NCBI RefSeq assembly: GCF_013033355.1
Contig: NZ_WQDY01000008.1
Coordinates: 124,001-188,000, forward strand
Direction: 5' to 3'
DNA from: Ruegeria lacuscaerulensis
GTDB taxonomy: Bacteria > Pseudomonadota > Alphaproteobacteria > Rhodobacterales > Rhodobacteraceae
DNA length: 64,000 nt
The notes below the pieces were generated by a model. That model saw only the letters and a list, made by a program, of their open reading frames with translations. It did not search any database and was not told the DNA's origin. Positions within the stretch are counted from its first letter, which is position 1. The number at the start of each line of letters is the position of its first letter. Shown in pieces: positions 34,849 to 43,396 of this stretch. The translations under genes and the position numbers were made by a program.

Positions 34849-35217
34849 TTAACTGGTTATATCTTCGCGATAGTAAATGTCGCGTCCGATATCAATACAA
34901 ACAAAGTCATCCGGAACCGGAATCATCGCGCGTAGAAACGAATGTGGGTAAGCGAAGAAATTGAAGTGTGGATTGAAAGTATACAGGTATTCTCGTTCGC
35001 GCGGAACGATTATAATCAGTCTCTTACGAGTGATGCGACGTAGTTCGGCAATTGCTGCGCGGTAATCCAGAATATGTTCGATCACATGCGTGCAAACCAC
35101 GTTGTCGAATTCACCGTCCTCAAAAGGCAGTTCCTCGATGCAAGCTGAAATACCTTCGATAGCTTCCAATGCGGCGGCATCATCTACAACGAAATCTACG
35201 CCAACCTTACGGATCAT
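34849..35217 (-). pseudogene. Truncated SAM-dependent methyltransferase
   Basis: A 122-codon frame that looks like the middle and end of a class I methyltransferase: ELPFEDGEFDNVVCTHVIEHI is the post-I and motif II region, and ELRRITRKRLIIIVPREREY follows. The N-terminal glycine-rich motif I is missing. In-frame TAG codons occur just upstream of the ATG at 35217, so the start of the gene has been lost. The segment is AT-richer than its neighbours. It reads as a decayed or horizontally acquired remnant; expression as a short protein cannot be excluded. Confidence 0.55.
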
Positions 35218-35282
35218 CCGAACGCCGGAAACTTCTACGATGACTGTCTATGGCGTGCGCTAGCACTGCCCGGTGGCCATTT

Positions 35283-36296
35283 TCAAACTCCTAGAACCGC
35301 TTCGACCTTGTCCAAAGTTGCTGTGCTGACAGCTACGCCATTTGCCTGCGCCGTGGCGCGGTTGGCGGCTCGGCCGTCTCCTGGAAGGTGAGCGCCGTCC
35401 TGGGATCGGATCGCGTCAACCAATTCGCCAAGACCAGAGGCAAATACGCCTTGCGACGTAGCCGCTGGATCAATGGCAATGAAAAACTGCCCGGTTTTGG
35501 GTGGTCCGCCAACAGTACCTGAAAACGGAGATGCGTTAAGGCCAAGAGTGGCACCCGTAAGCGCGGCAGCCAAAACCTCGGTCAATAGGGCGACGCCGAC
35601 ACCCTTATAACCTCCGGACGGTGCCATCGACCCTTTCAATCCAACTGCCGGGTCTGTTGTTGGATTGCCGTCTGCGTCCAGCGCCCAGCCTACCGGGATC
35701 GGTTTGTCTTCTCGGGCGTGTTTCATGACTTCGCTTTTCGCAATGGTGCTGGCGCTTTGGTCGATCACCAGCGAAGGTTGCCCGTTCGCGCCCGGAGCCG
35801 CGATCGAGAACGGATTAGTCCCGACCACAGGTTTTGATCCCCCGGACGGAGCGATCGAGGCCGGCGCGTTGGTGAAGCCCAACCCGACCAGACCAGCCTG
35901 TGCAATCCGGAAGGTGTGATATCCCAGAACACCGCAATTGTAGCTGTTGCGAATGGCGAGCGCCGCTATTCCCTGTTCGCGGGCGGCAGGCAGCAGCGCC
36001 TCGAACCCCAAATCAATTGCGGGATGCGCAAATCCCGTGGCGGCGTCCACGTTCACAACACCCGAACGTGGGCGTGACAGCACCGGTTGGGCGGCACCGT
36101 CGACTTTCCCGCATTGAACATGCTCGCAGTAGATCGGGATGTAGGCAAGCCCGTGGCTAGAGACGCCGTCTGCTTCGGTTGCAGCAGTTGCAACCGCCAA
36201 GGGGCGCGCATTTGCTTCGGTCGTACCAGCGGCAACGAGGGCGCGAAAAGCCAGATCTTCGATCTGGATCAATGTCAGGGTGCGGGTCTCGGTCAT
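35283..36296 (-). CDS. Ldh-family (LDH2/MDH2-type) NAD(P)-dependent oxidoreductase
   Basis: A 337-residue reductase or dehydrogenase of the malate/L-lactate dehydrogenase-like family, which also contains delta-1-pyrroline-2-carboxylate and piperideine-2-carboxylate reductases. The active-site histidine lies in ADGVSSHGLAYIPIYCEHV, and FTNAPASIAPSGGSKPVVGTNPFS is the family's nucleotide-binding region. The ATG at 36296 has GAGA eight bases upstream. An ATG at 36308 overlapping the previous stop (TGATG) is an alternative adding four residues. Last gene of a five-gene operon. Confidence 0.86.
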   Translation of the reverse strand: MTETRTLTLIQIEDLAFRALVAAGTTEANARPLAVATAATEADGVSSHGLAYIPIYCEHVQCGKVDGAAQPVLSRPRSGVVNVDAATGFAHPAIDLGFEALLPAAREQGIAALAIRNSYNCGVLGYHTFRIAQAGLVGLGFTNAPASIAPSGGSKPVVGTNPFSIAAPGANGQPSLVIDQSASTIAKSEVMKHAREDKPIPVGWALDADGNPTTDPAVGLKGSMAPSGGYKGVGVALLTEVLAAALTGATLGLNASPFSGTVGGPPKTGQFFIAIDPAATSQGVFASGLGELVDAIRSQDGAHLPGDGRAANRATAQANGVAVSTATLDKVEAVLGV

Positions 36297-36307
36297 TTTG
36301 GGTCTCA

Positions 36308-36898
36308 TCAATCGTTGTCAGACAGACCCGCTCCGGCCCCGCGCAGGCGGGAGTCCTCGGTTGCGGGGGCATAGGTGAAGTGGGCAAGGCGATTCAGCTC
36401 GGACCAGTCTGCAGGGTCGGGCGTGGCACGTGTGCACTGAGGATGGGTTTGGATCATTATCCCGCCCCGCTTTATTGTGATCTGGCTTGCCTGTTCGGGG
36501 ACCGAAAAGGCCGTGGTGAGGGCAAACCCATCGGTCACAAACTGTGTCTTATCCATTGTCACGGAAACGGGGGTATCCAAAAACCGCGCCACGTTGGCTG
36601 CGAAAGGCAAAAGTAAAACCGGGAAGACAATGTCCTGCAACGTGATGTCTTCTTTGCGCAACTCAGCAGCTTGGTCCGAAAGGTGTGCTCCTGCGGCAAT
36701 TGGGCACTCAGCTACGGGCAAACTTGGTTGCGCGCTTTGTAGTTTCGTCAGTTTTGCTAACGCCCCGATCCCGTCCATGCCCTGAGCACAAAGCCAGCGA
36801 GTAGCCTTGGCGGCCTCTTCCGCGGGACCCCAGCTATGTCCGACACCGCGCATTGCCCGTTTGGCAGTGGCTTCGACCTCGTTCAGTGACAGGTTCAT
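36308..36898 (-). CDS. DUF3726-like protein of unknown function
   Basis: A 196-residue protein beginning MNLSLNEVEATAKRAMRGVGHSWGPAEEAAKATRWL, which I associate with DUF3726 (tentative). A short middle segment is hydrophobic (IVFPVLLLPFAANVARFL), and a late part, QASQITIKRGGIMI, is strand-rich. No catalytic motif is evident. It overlaps the 561-residue gene upstream (ATGA) and the Ldh-family gene downstream, so it works with them. Function unknown. Confidence 0.75.
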   Translation of the reverse strand: MNLSLNEVEATAKRAMRGVGHSWGPAEEAAKATRWLCAQGMDGIGALAKLTKLQSAQPSLPVAECPIAAGAHLSDQAAELRKEDITLQDIVFPVLLLPFAANVARFLDTPVSVTMDKTQFVTDGFALTTAFSVPEQASQITIKRGGIMIQTHPQCTRATPDPADWSELNRLAHFTYAPATEDSRLRGAGAGLSDND

Positions 36899-38580
36899 TG
36901 TAGCGCCTCGGGGTAAACCCAAAGATCTGCGTTTTCTGTGTTCAGTTCGTCCGGGTAGGGCGCGCCCGAATACATGCAGATGCGAACCCACCGGTCCGAG
37001 CGCGGGTCGAACTGTGTTGCTCCAAAGAATGATAGTTTTGCCCTTAGCATGTCGATGGGCAACACGTTTGCACTGATTGTGTTGTCGCGGATTTCTCCAT
37101 ACGGGGCGACGCGACCGATCTGCGCGCGTCTTATGGTGTGGCGATGTTCCGGATGGTGCAGGAGAAACGCGGCAATCTTGTCTGTGTCCGCCCAATCCTC
37201 AAGGGCGCGATAGGCAGCGGCCGCGTCCCGTGCAGGGGCCAGAGGTTGTTCGTACTCCGCGATTGGTTCTTCGAAACGTTCGCCAAGGCGGGGTTCCAGC
37301 TTTTCTTCGGACACGTACCATGCGCGGGCGCAGTTGGCTTGTTCCTGCCAGTCAAGATCAAGCGCCCAGTCAAAACTCTGCCGGATCAGCGCGCGCACTT
37401 GTGCGACGCTCATACTGCCGTCGATCATCTGCGCGCCTGCGTTGCTGTCGGCCATGCAATCGACCAGACCGTCGACCAAATCGCCATAAGGTTCCAGAAT
37501 TAGCGAGGCCAGCAATTCTTGCCCCTCTTCGCTCAGATGATCCTCGGACCAGCAGATAAGAGCGTCCCATGGGTGGTGTTCGGTCAGGTCGCGCTGGGTC
37601 AGCTCGGCGGTGAGCATGTCCAGATCAGTTCTGAGCGCGGCCAGTTTGTCGATTTGAACCGGATGATCCGAGCGCCACCACGACACCGATAGTCTGCTGC
37701 GTTCGAAAATCGCGCGGAACTGCGCCATGCGGTCCGGTGTGGCGTGTGGCACGGACCGCACCCGCGCGATGGCTTCTTCGCGAACCATGATCCAGTTGTT
37801 GAACAGAACGGGGTGATTAATGATGAACGGCGCCATTCCCAGACCGGTCGAATTGCCGATGCCCAGCCACTGCGCAATCGCCGGATCCAGACTGGCTGTT
37901 TCATCGCCCCCTTTGGCCTGCGCCATGTGCTGCACCAGATCGCGCACGAAGGTGCGAGTCAGATAGACCGAAAGCATCTCGGTCTGGAAAGGCGCGCTTA
38001 GTTCCGGGCGGTCGGCGGTTGTCTCACGATCAGCCGCCCCGAACTTGCCCGAGCCATATACGGCCGTGGTGCGCATCAGGTAGCCCACCTTATAGATCTG
38101 CTCGGGGTCCGGCTGTTTGCCTGCTGCCAGAGCGTCGACCACATACGCCCAAAGCCGAACCGAACGGTTGGCGCGAGACAGAGACAACTCGTTTTCGCTG
38201 ACCCGACCGGCCTCTTGCAGGGGGACGTTTTGGGAAAGACGTTCGATGTCTTCGGTCGTAGGGATGCCATCGAACAGGGTAAAAGTGGCGTCCCAAGCCT
38301 CGGCTATCACGCGGTCGGAGCGTTGCTCGGGCGGCAGGTCATGAGCGAAAGCAACCAGTGAATAAGCGCGCTCGGGGCCATGCGCGGTATAGACCGCATG
38401 ACCCACCCCGTTCGTGTCGATGTCAAAAACGGGCCGGGTAAAACGCCAGTTCTCGCGGGCCATCCGCCGGGTCAATTGCCGCATGAAACTGAGGCGACAT
38501 TGGTGCAGCGACCCCAATCGCGACAGCCGCATGACCTGCGCGGGGCCACGTCTGGCGATTTGGGGGTGCGTATCAGTCAT
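36895..38580 (-). CDS. Unknown 561-residue protein of the dipeptidase-like operon
   Basis: A 561-residue soluble-looking protein with no signal peptide, membrane helix or motif I recognise. It is rich in Trp and Arg: RMARENWRFTRPVFDIDTNG near residues 40-60, GNSTGLGMAPFIINHPVLFNNW in the middle (a glycine-rich stretch that could bind a ligand), and a C-terminal SDRWVRICMYSGAPYPDEL. Start and stop both overlap neighbouring genes by four bases. The length and fully ordinary codon use argue for a functional gene. It might be the key enzyme of this pathway (inference). Confidence 0.8.
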   Translation of the reverse strand: MTDTHPQIARRGPAQVMRLSRLGSLHQCRLSFMRQLTRRMARENWRFTRPVFDIDTNGVGHAVYTAHGPERAYSLVAFAHDLPPEQRSDRVIAEAWDATFTLFDGIPTTEDIERLSQNVPLQEAGRVSENELSLSRANRSVRLWAYVVDALAAGKQPDPEQIYKVGYLMRTTAVYGSGKFGAADRETTADRPELSAPFQTEMLSVYLTRTFVRDLVQHMAQAKGGDETASLDPAIAQWLGIGNSTGLGMAPFIINHPVLFNNWIMVREEAIARVRSVPHATPDRMAQFRAIFERSRLSVSWWRSDHPVQIDKLAALRTDLDMLTAELTQRDLTEHHPWDALICWSEDHLSEEGQELLASLILEPYGDLVDGLVDCMADSNAGAQMIDGSMSVAQVRALIRQSFDWALDLDWQEQANCARAWYVSEEKLEPRLGERFEEPIAEYEQPLAPARDAAAAYRALEDWADTDKIAAFLLHHPEHRHTIRRAQIGRVAPYGEIRDNTISANVLPIDMLRAKLSFFGATQFDPRSDRWVRICMYSGAPYPDELNTENADLWVYPEALQ

Positions 38581-39551
38581 GCGCGTGGTCCGAAGTTTTC
38601 AGCAAAGAAACGATACCAGTTGCCGCCCATGATACCTGAAACCTCATCTTCGTTCATACCCACGCAACGTAGTCCGGATTCGATATTCCCAAAGTCGCGG
38701 TTGTCCTGAAACCAGCCGGGCATGGGGGGAAATCCGGGGGCCGAGGCCGAGCCTTCGCCATAGTCGATTTCTTTCGTCCAGCGCCCGACGCGCATCCATT
38801 CCACGATGCTGTCAGGTTGGTCCTGACACAGATCGGTGCCGATCCCCAGATGCTGAACGCCGTATTTGTCGGCGGTGCGGGCGATCATCTGACAGAAATT
38901 GTCCAGCGTGCAGGCGGATTTGTCTTTCAGATGATGCGGATAGACTGAAAAGCCGAGCATCCCGCCATGGTCCGTCACCGCGCGGATCACCGCATCGCGC
39001 TTGTTGCGCAGCGCAGGCGACCAGTCGTGCGGATTGGCGTGAGTGATGGCGATGGGACGCTCGGACAGTTCAGCGGCCTCGATTGTGGATCGGTCAGCCG
39101 AGTGACTCATATCCACGACAAGGCCCACGCGGTTCATCTCTTTGATCACCTGCTTGCCCATGCGGGTGATGCCGGTATCTTCGGCCTCATAGCAGCCGGT
39201 GGCCAGCAGGGATTGGTTGTTATAGGTCAACTGCATGAACCGGGCACCCAGATCGTGCAGGATTTCGACCAGACCGATATCGTCTTCGATGGGCGAGGGG
39301 TTCTGAAAGCCGAAGAAAACAGCCGTCCGTCCGGTTTCGCGTGCTTTGTCGATGTCGCTGGCCCAACGGCCTTTCATGATCAGGTCGGGGAATTGCTCGA
39401 ACCAGCGGTTCCACTTTTCAAAGTTCAGGACGGTTTCGCGGAAGTTCTCATGATATGAGATGGTGACGTGGATCGCGTCCACGCCACCTTCGCGCAGTTG
39501 CCGGAAAATCTTTTCCGACCAGTTGGCATATTGCAGCCCGTCGATACGCAT
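38577..39551 (-). CDS. Peptidase M19 (membrane dipeptidase)-like protein with altered metal site
   Basis: A 324-residue TIM-barrel protein of the renal-dipeptidase family: VVDMSHSADRSTIEAAE (H150), AITHANPHDW (H171) and VQHLGIGTDLCQ (D240) are the family's later ligands. The usual HxD near the start is absent (DGLQYANW), and the bridging glutamate position reads Gln (Q83 in FFGFQNPSP). So the normal two-zinc centre cannot form, and a different hydrolase or lyase activity is likely. No signal peptide. It overlaps both neighbours (TGATG and ATGA). Confidence 0.8.
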   Translation of the reverse strand: MRIDGLQYANWSEKIFRQLREGGVDAIHVTISYHENFRETVLNFEKWNRWFEQFPDLIMKGRWASDIDKARETGRTAVFFGFQNPSPIEDDIGLVEILHDLGARFMQLTYNNQSLLATGCYEAEDTGITRMGKQVIKEMNRVGLVVDMSHSADRSTIEAAELSERPIAITHANPHDWSPALRNKRDAVIRAVTDHGGMLGFSVYPHHLKDKSACTLDNFCQMIARTADKYGVQHLGIGTDLCQDQPDSIVEWMRVGRWTKEIDYGEGSASAPGFPPMPGWFQDNRDFGNIESGLRCVGMNEDEVSGIMGGNWYRFFAENFGPRA

Positions 39552-40996
39552 CAGACCGGCGTCCCGGCGCTGATGTACGCGGTTTTGACAGTGGTGTAGA
39601 ACTCAGCTGCCGCCTTACCCTGCTCGCGCGGCCCGTAAGAGCTGTCCCCGCGTCCGCCGAAGGGCACGTGATAGTCGGTGCCAGCTGTCGGCAAGTTCAC
39701 GGTGACCACGCCCGTGCGAGCGTTTCGGCGGAAATGCGTGGCGCGGGCGAGGCTTTGGGTCACGATGCCCGAAGTCAGGCCGAAATTGGTGTCGTTGACG
39801 ATGCTCAGCGCCTCATCATAGCTGCCGACTTTGATGACGCTGGTCAGCGGCGCGAACATTTCTTCGCGGTTGATTCGCATGTCGTTGGTGGTGTTCAGGA
39901 ACACACCCGGCGACATGTAGAATCCGTCATGAGGCATCTCCAACCGCGCGCCGCCACAGGCCAATTCGGCGCCCTCAGACTTGCCCAGATCGACATAGGC
40001 GAGGTTTTCCTGCAACTGCTGCTCGCTGACGACCGGCCCCATCTGGGTGCCATCCTCCAGCGCGTGACCGACTTTCATCGCTTGCGCACCGGCGACCAGT
40101 TTCTCGACGAACGCATCATGGACGCCCGCATGAACAACCAGCCGCGACGAGGCAGTGCATTTTTGTCCGGTGCCTCCAAACGCGCCACCCAGCGCCAGCG
40201 TCACCGCCAGATCAAGATCGGCGTCGTCCATGACGGCCAGCGCGTTCTTGGACCCCATCTCCATCTGCACCTTGGTCAGGTTATGGATGGCCGCTGCCGC
40301 AATCCCTTTTCCCACCGGCACCGACCCGGTGAATGAAATCGCGTTCACCTTGGGGTTTTCCACCAGACGCTGACCGATGCTGCGCCCCGATCCCATCACC
40401 AAACTGAACAGGCCCTTGGGGATATCCTGCCGTTCAATGATCTCGGTTAAAGCTACAGCCGATGCAGGGGTGATGTTAGCAGGCTTCCATACCACCGCGT
40501 TGCCGTAGCACAGCGCTGGTGCGATTTTCCATGAGGCGGTCGCAGTGGGAAAGTTCCATGGGCTGATGATGGCGACGACACCCACGGGTTCGCGCCGCAC
40601 GTCAATCTCAACGCCGGGGCGGACAGAGTCCGCATTCTCACCGATCTGACGCAGACACTCGGCTGCGTAATAGGTAAAGAACTGTCCCGCGCGATAAACC
40701 TCGCCTTTACCTTCGGCCAGCGGTTTGCCTTCCTCGCGCGACAGCAGCGTGCCCAACTCCTCGGCGCGGGCCATCAGCTCGTTGCCGATGGCGTTCAGAA
40801 CAGTTTGCTTGCGTTCAGGCAGATACGTCGCCCACTCAGCCTGCGCAATGCGCGCCTGCTCTAGCGTCGCGTCCAACTGGTCCACGCTGGCTTGGGCGAA
40901 CATGCCGACAAGATCGCTCAGATCCGACGGGTTGCGGTTTTCGATTTCAGAGTCACCAGCCAGCCAGTTGCCGGCAATCAGGTTCAGTTTGGTCAC
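39551..40996 (-). CDS. NAD(P)-dependent aldehyde dehydrogenase, ketoglutarate-semialdehyde type
   Basis: A 481-residue aldehyde dehydrogenase. It has the Rossmann-type ISPWNFPTATASWKIAPAL, the general-base Glu in VQMEMGSKNALAVMDDADLD, and the catalytic Cys in GGTGQKCTASSRLVVH, a block typical of alpha-ketoglutarate-semialdehyde dehydrogenases. The GTG at 40996 with GAGGCG upstream is preferred over a TTG seven codons earlier. First gene of the operon, divergent from a LysR gene. Substrate assignment is tentative. Confidence 0.88.
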   Translation of the reverse strand: MTKLNLIAGNWLAGDSEIENRNPSDLSDLVGMFAQASVDQLDATLEQARIAQAEWATYLPERKQTVLNAIGNELMARAEELGTLLSREEGKPLAEGKGEVYRAGQFFTYYAAECLRQIGENADSVRPGVEIDVRREPVGVVAIISPWNFPTATASWKIAPALCYGNAVVWKPANITPASAVALTEIIERQDIPKGLFSLVMGSGRSIGQRLVENPKVNAISFTGSVPVGKGIAAAAIHNLTKVQMEMGSKNALAVMDDADLDLAVTLALGGAFGGTGQKCTASSRLVVHAGVHDAFVEKLVAGAQAMKVGHALEDGTQMGPVVSEQQLQENLAYVDLGKSEGAELACGGARLEMPHDGFYMSPGVFLNTTNDMRINREEMFAPLTSVIKVGSYDEALSIVNDTNFGLTSGIVTQSLARATHFRRNARTGVVTVNLPTAGTDYHVPFGGRGDSSYGPREQGKAAAEFYTTVKTAYISAGTPV

Positions 40997-41059
40997 ACCA
41001 CGCCTCAGAGAAAACAAGAGTTACACAGAGCATGGCTTTTTCGTTTGTCATCAGTCAAA

Positions 41060-41096
41060 TTCAAACAGGTGAAGAAAACTTCAGGGAAATTGAAGT
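41060..41096. promoter_or_regulatory. Candidate LysR binding sites between aldehyde dehydrogenase and LysR genes
   Basis: Two tandem inverted repeats with TTCA and TGAA half-sites: one at 41060-41073 (six-base spacer), the other ACTTCA/TGAAGT at 41078-41096 (seven-base spacer), directly before the LysR start codon. The second fits the T-N11-A form of LysR boxes. Position suggests control of both directions. Confidence 0.5.
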
Positions 41097-41966
41097 ATGG
41101 CGATTAAAATCGAAACCCTGCGATGTTTTTGTACCGTGGTTCAATCCGGAAACTTGACCGAGGCTGCGGACCGGCTGGGGCGAACTCAGTCAGCCGTTTC
41201 CATGACGCTTAAGCAACTTGAAGGCCATTTGGGTCGCAAACTGTTCGAAGGCGAACGCAAGAATCGTCTTTCCCCTTTGGGAGAGCAAGTTTTTGAGCTT
41301 GCGTTGAGGCAGGTGCGTCAGTTCGATCAAGCCGTAGGTGACATTGAAGCCGTAGCGTCGGCCGAGCAGGGGTTGCTGCGAATCGCATCGGTGCCATCTG
41401 TCGCAGCGCTAGTGTTTCCGCGTGTTCTGAGGCACCTGACACAACGCTTTCTTGGGGCGAAGGTTGATCTGCGGGACACTGACACGCAGCAGGTCCTGGA
41501 TGCATTGGTCGAAGGGAAGGCGGATATCGGTATTGCCTCGGGGCATCACGCGTTGAACGGTTTTAATACCAAACCCTTGTTACAAGACCGGTTCGGGCTG
41601 GTCTGTGCTGCCGATCACCCGCTGATCCGACAGGTTGAACCCCCGTGTATTGCCGATCTGGGGACCGTGCCGTTCATTCGAAACAGCCTGTGCGACCTGA
41701 TCACGTCGCCGCAGTTTCACCAAGCGATTGATCAGGCTGACATCACGATCCGCAACACACATTCTTTGATTACGATGGTCAGGACGGGCAATTGGGCGAC
41801 GGTCTTGCCTCAAACGGTGGCAGAGTTCATTCCCGAAGCCACCGCCTTTCGCGAGATAAAAGACCTGCCGGATCAAAGGCAGGTCTTTTTGTACGTCAAA
41901 GAACGGTCACGCTTTCCCGAACTGACCGAGGCCGCAGAGCACCTCATTCTCGCATATGATGCTTAG
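41097..41966 (+). CDS. LysR-family transcriptional regulator
   Basis: A 289-residue regulator opening MAIKIETLRCFCTVVQSGNLTEAADRLGRTQSAVSMTLKQLEGHLG, a textbook LysR DNA-binding domain, followed by the effector domain with FLGAKVDLRDTDTQQVLDAL and NTHSLITMVRTGNWATVLPQ. It is divergent from the aldehyde dehydrogenase operon across 100 bases with paired TTCA/TGAA sites, and so is its likely regulator. The effector is unknown and could be the operon's substrate. Confidence 0.9.
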   Translation: MAIKIETLRCFCTVVQSGNLTEAADRLGRTQSAVSMTLKQLEGHLGRKLFEGERKNRLSPLGEQVFELALRQVRQFDQAVGDIEAVASAEQGLLRIASVPSVAALVFPRVLRHLTQRFLGAKVDLRDTDTQQVLDALVEGKADIGIASGHHALNGFNTKPLLQDRFGLVCAADHPLIRQVEPPCIADLGTVPFIRNSLCDLITSPQFHQAIDQADITIRNTHSLITMVRTGNWATVLPQTVAEFIPEATAFREIKDLPDQRQVFLYVKERSRFPELTEAAEHLILAYDA

Positions 41967-41971
41967 GGCTT

Positions 41972-42688
41972 CTATTTTTTGACGTCGCCCGCAAACCGCG
42001 CGGCGTTTTCTTTGGCAAAGGCCGACGCATCGGCGCTTGAGTCCCAGAATTGGGGGTTTGCCTTGGGAATGGTCAACGCTTTCTGAACGGCGGGCCGGGC
42101 GTCGATGCGTTCGAACCAGGCGTTCAGATGAGGTAGATCGTCCACCTTGACCCGTGCCCAGACATAGGCCCGCGCCCACGGGTAAAGCATCATATCGGCA
42201 ATGGTGTATTCATCTGCGGCGATCCAGTCGCGCCCTTCAAGCCGTGTGTCCATAACCTCTAGCAGGCGGCGGCTTTCATCAACATAACGGCGGATGGAGA
42301 ACGGTTCGTCGTGCCCATTGGGGGCGGCGATATGTTGGAAATACATCGCCTGTCCCATCATGGGCCCGATATGACCGACCTGAAAGAAAACCCATTGCAT
42401 GACTTCGGATCGTTTGATCGGGTCTTCCGGCAGGAACTTTCCGTATTTTTCGGCCAGGTGCCACAGGATCGCGCCGCTTTCGAATATGGCGCGCCCCTCG
42501 GACCGGTCATAAATCGTCGGTATCTTACCGTTGGGATTCAGCGCCAGATAATCTGGCGCTTTTTGTTCTTGTTTGGAAAAGTTGATATGGGTGAGGTCGT
42601 AAGGAATTCCGGCCTCTTCCAGAAAAATGACCGGTTTATAACCGTTCATCGTTCCTGCGGTGTACAGGTGAATATCAGGCTGCGACAT
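41972..42688 (-). CDS. Glutathione S-transferase, YfcG-like
   Basis: A 238-residue protein with a thioredoxin-like N-terminal domain (DIHLYTAGTMNGYKPVIFLEEAGIPYDLTHINF, then the cis-Pro NGKIPTIYD and the ESGAILWHLAEKYG glutathione-binding block) and a helical C-terminal domain. The TxN-type residues near T11 to N15 resemble the nu-class/YfcG group, which have disulfide reductase activity. It overlaps the quinone reductase-like gene by 14 bases, so both form a small redox operon. Confidence 0.88.
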   Translation of the reverse strand: MSQPDIHLYTAGTMNGYKPVIFLEEAGIPYDLTHINFSKQEQKAPDYLALNPNGKIPTIYDRSEGRAIFESGAILWHLAEKYGKFLPEDPIKRSEVMQWVFFQVGHIGPMMGQAMYFQHIAAPNGHDEPFSIRRYVDESRRLLEVMDTRLEGRDWIAADEYTIADMMLYPWARAYVWARVKVDDLPHLNAWFERIDARPAVQKALTIPKANPQFWDSSADASAFAKENAARFAGDVKK

Positions 42689-43283
42689 CGTCTGCCTCGG
42701 CGAATGTAGAAATCAGATGCGTCTGGAATCGGGCAAAATCTGCCTCGATCGTCGGGTTCTTCATAACATCAAACGCGGCAAAAGTTGGCAGAGGCTTCAT
42801 CGCCATGAATTTCGCCGTTAGGTGCAGCGGTTTCAGCAGGTCATCTACAGTATCGCCGGCAAAGAAGGGCTCGGTCGGGTTGTCGAACGCTTCGACCGGG
42901 GCGTTGAACGTGACTGACAGCATATAGCTTTTGTCGTGCAAAACGCCGCCCATACCGTAGTTGGACTTAGGGGCGTCACTGGTGCGCCCATCGCCATGCG
43001 CAAACCGTCCATCCATGGCCGAGGTATAGACCTCGTCCATGTATTTCTTGAAGACCCACGGCACGCCCATCCAGTTCACCGGGAATTGCATGATGACAGT
43101 GTCCGCCCACAAGTGGTTCGCGACTTCTGTATCGACATCATAGCCTTCGGCGACCGTAGTCACCCGGACATCATGGCCCAGCGTGCGCAACTGGGTGCTG
43201 GCTTGTTCGGTCAGGCTGGCGTTCAGAGCACCGGGGGCCGCTTCATAAGGCTGTGTGCCGTTGAGGATCAGGATATTGCTCAT
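42675..43283 (-). CDS. NAD(P)H-dependent oxidoreductase, MdaB/NQO2-like
   Basis: A 202-residue flavodoxin-like oxidoreductase that probably reduces quinones with NAD(P)H. It has SNILILNGTQPYEAAPGALN at the start, the FMN- or FAD-contacting ADTVIMQFPVNWMGVPWVFKKYMDEVYT, and GKxx-like SYMLSVTFNAPVEAF. AAGGG precedes the ATG. Its promoter region is shared with the divergent HxlR regulator, which is its likely redox- or electrophile-sensing controller. Confidence 0.88.
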   Translation of the reverse strand: MSNILILNGTQPYEAAPGALNASLTEQASTQLRTLGHDVRVTTVAEGYDVDTEVANHLWADTVIMQFPVNWMGVPWVFKKYMDEVYTSAMDGRFAHGDGRTSDAPKSNYGMGGVLHDKSYMLSVTFNAPVEAFDNPTEPFFAGDTVDDLLKPLHLTAKFMAMKPLPTFAAFDVMKNPTIEADFARFQTHLISTFAEADDVAA

Positions 43284-43359
43284 GTCTATGCCCTTTTTCC
43301 AATCTTGGGAATGTCGTGTCGAAGCAGTTGGGGGTGGCGGAGATAAAAAGCAACCAGTA

Positions 43360-43370
43360 TACTTTTAGTA
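43360..43370. promoter_or_regulatory. Candidate HxlR operator
   Basis: Short palindrome TACT-ttt-AGTA in the 113-base gap between the divergent MdaB-like and HxlR genes, 27 bases before the HxlR start. Quinone-sensing HxlR regulators such as YodB and QsrR bind comparable short palindromes. Weak evidence, by position only. Confidence 0.35.
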
Positions 43371-43396
43371 ACCTTCTTTTTCATAAGGGATATGCC

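Noticed and set aside
36899..37195. Longer start for the DUF3726-like gene
   Set aside because: The extra codons lie inside the neighbouring gene's end in another frame and read as a shadow; the ATGA overlap start at 36898 fits the operon.
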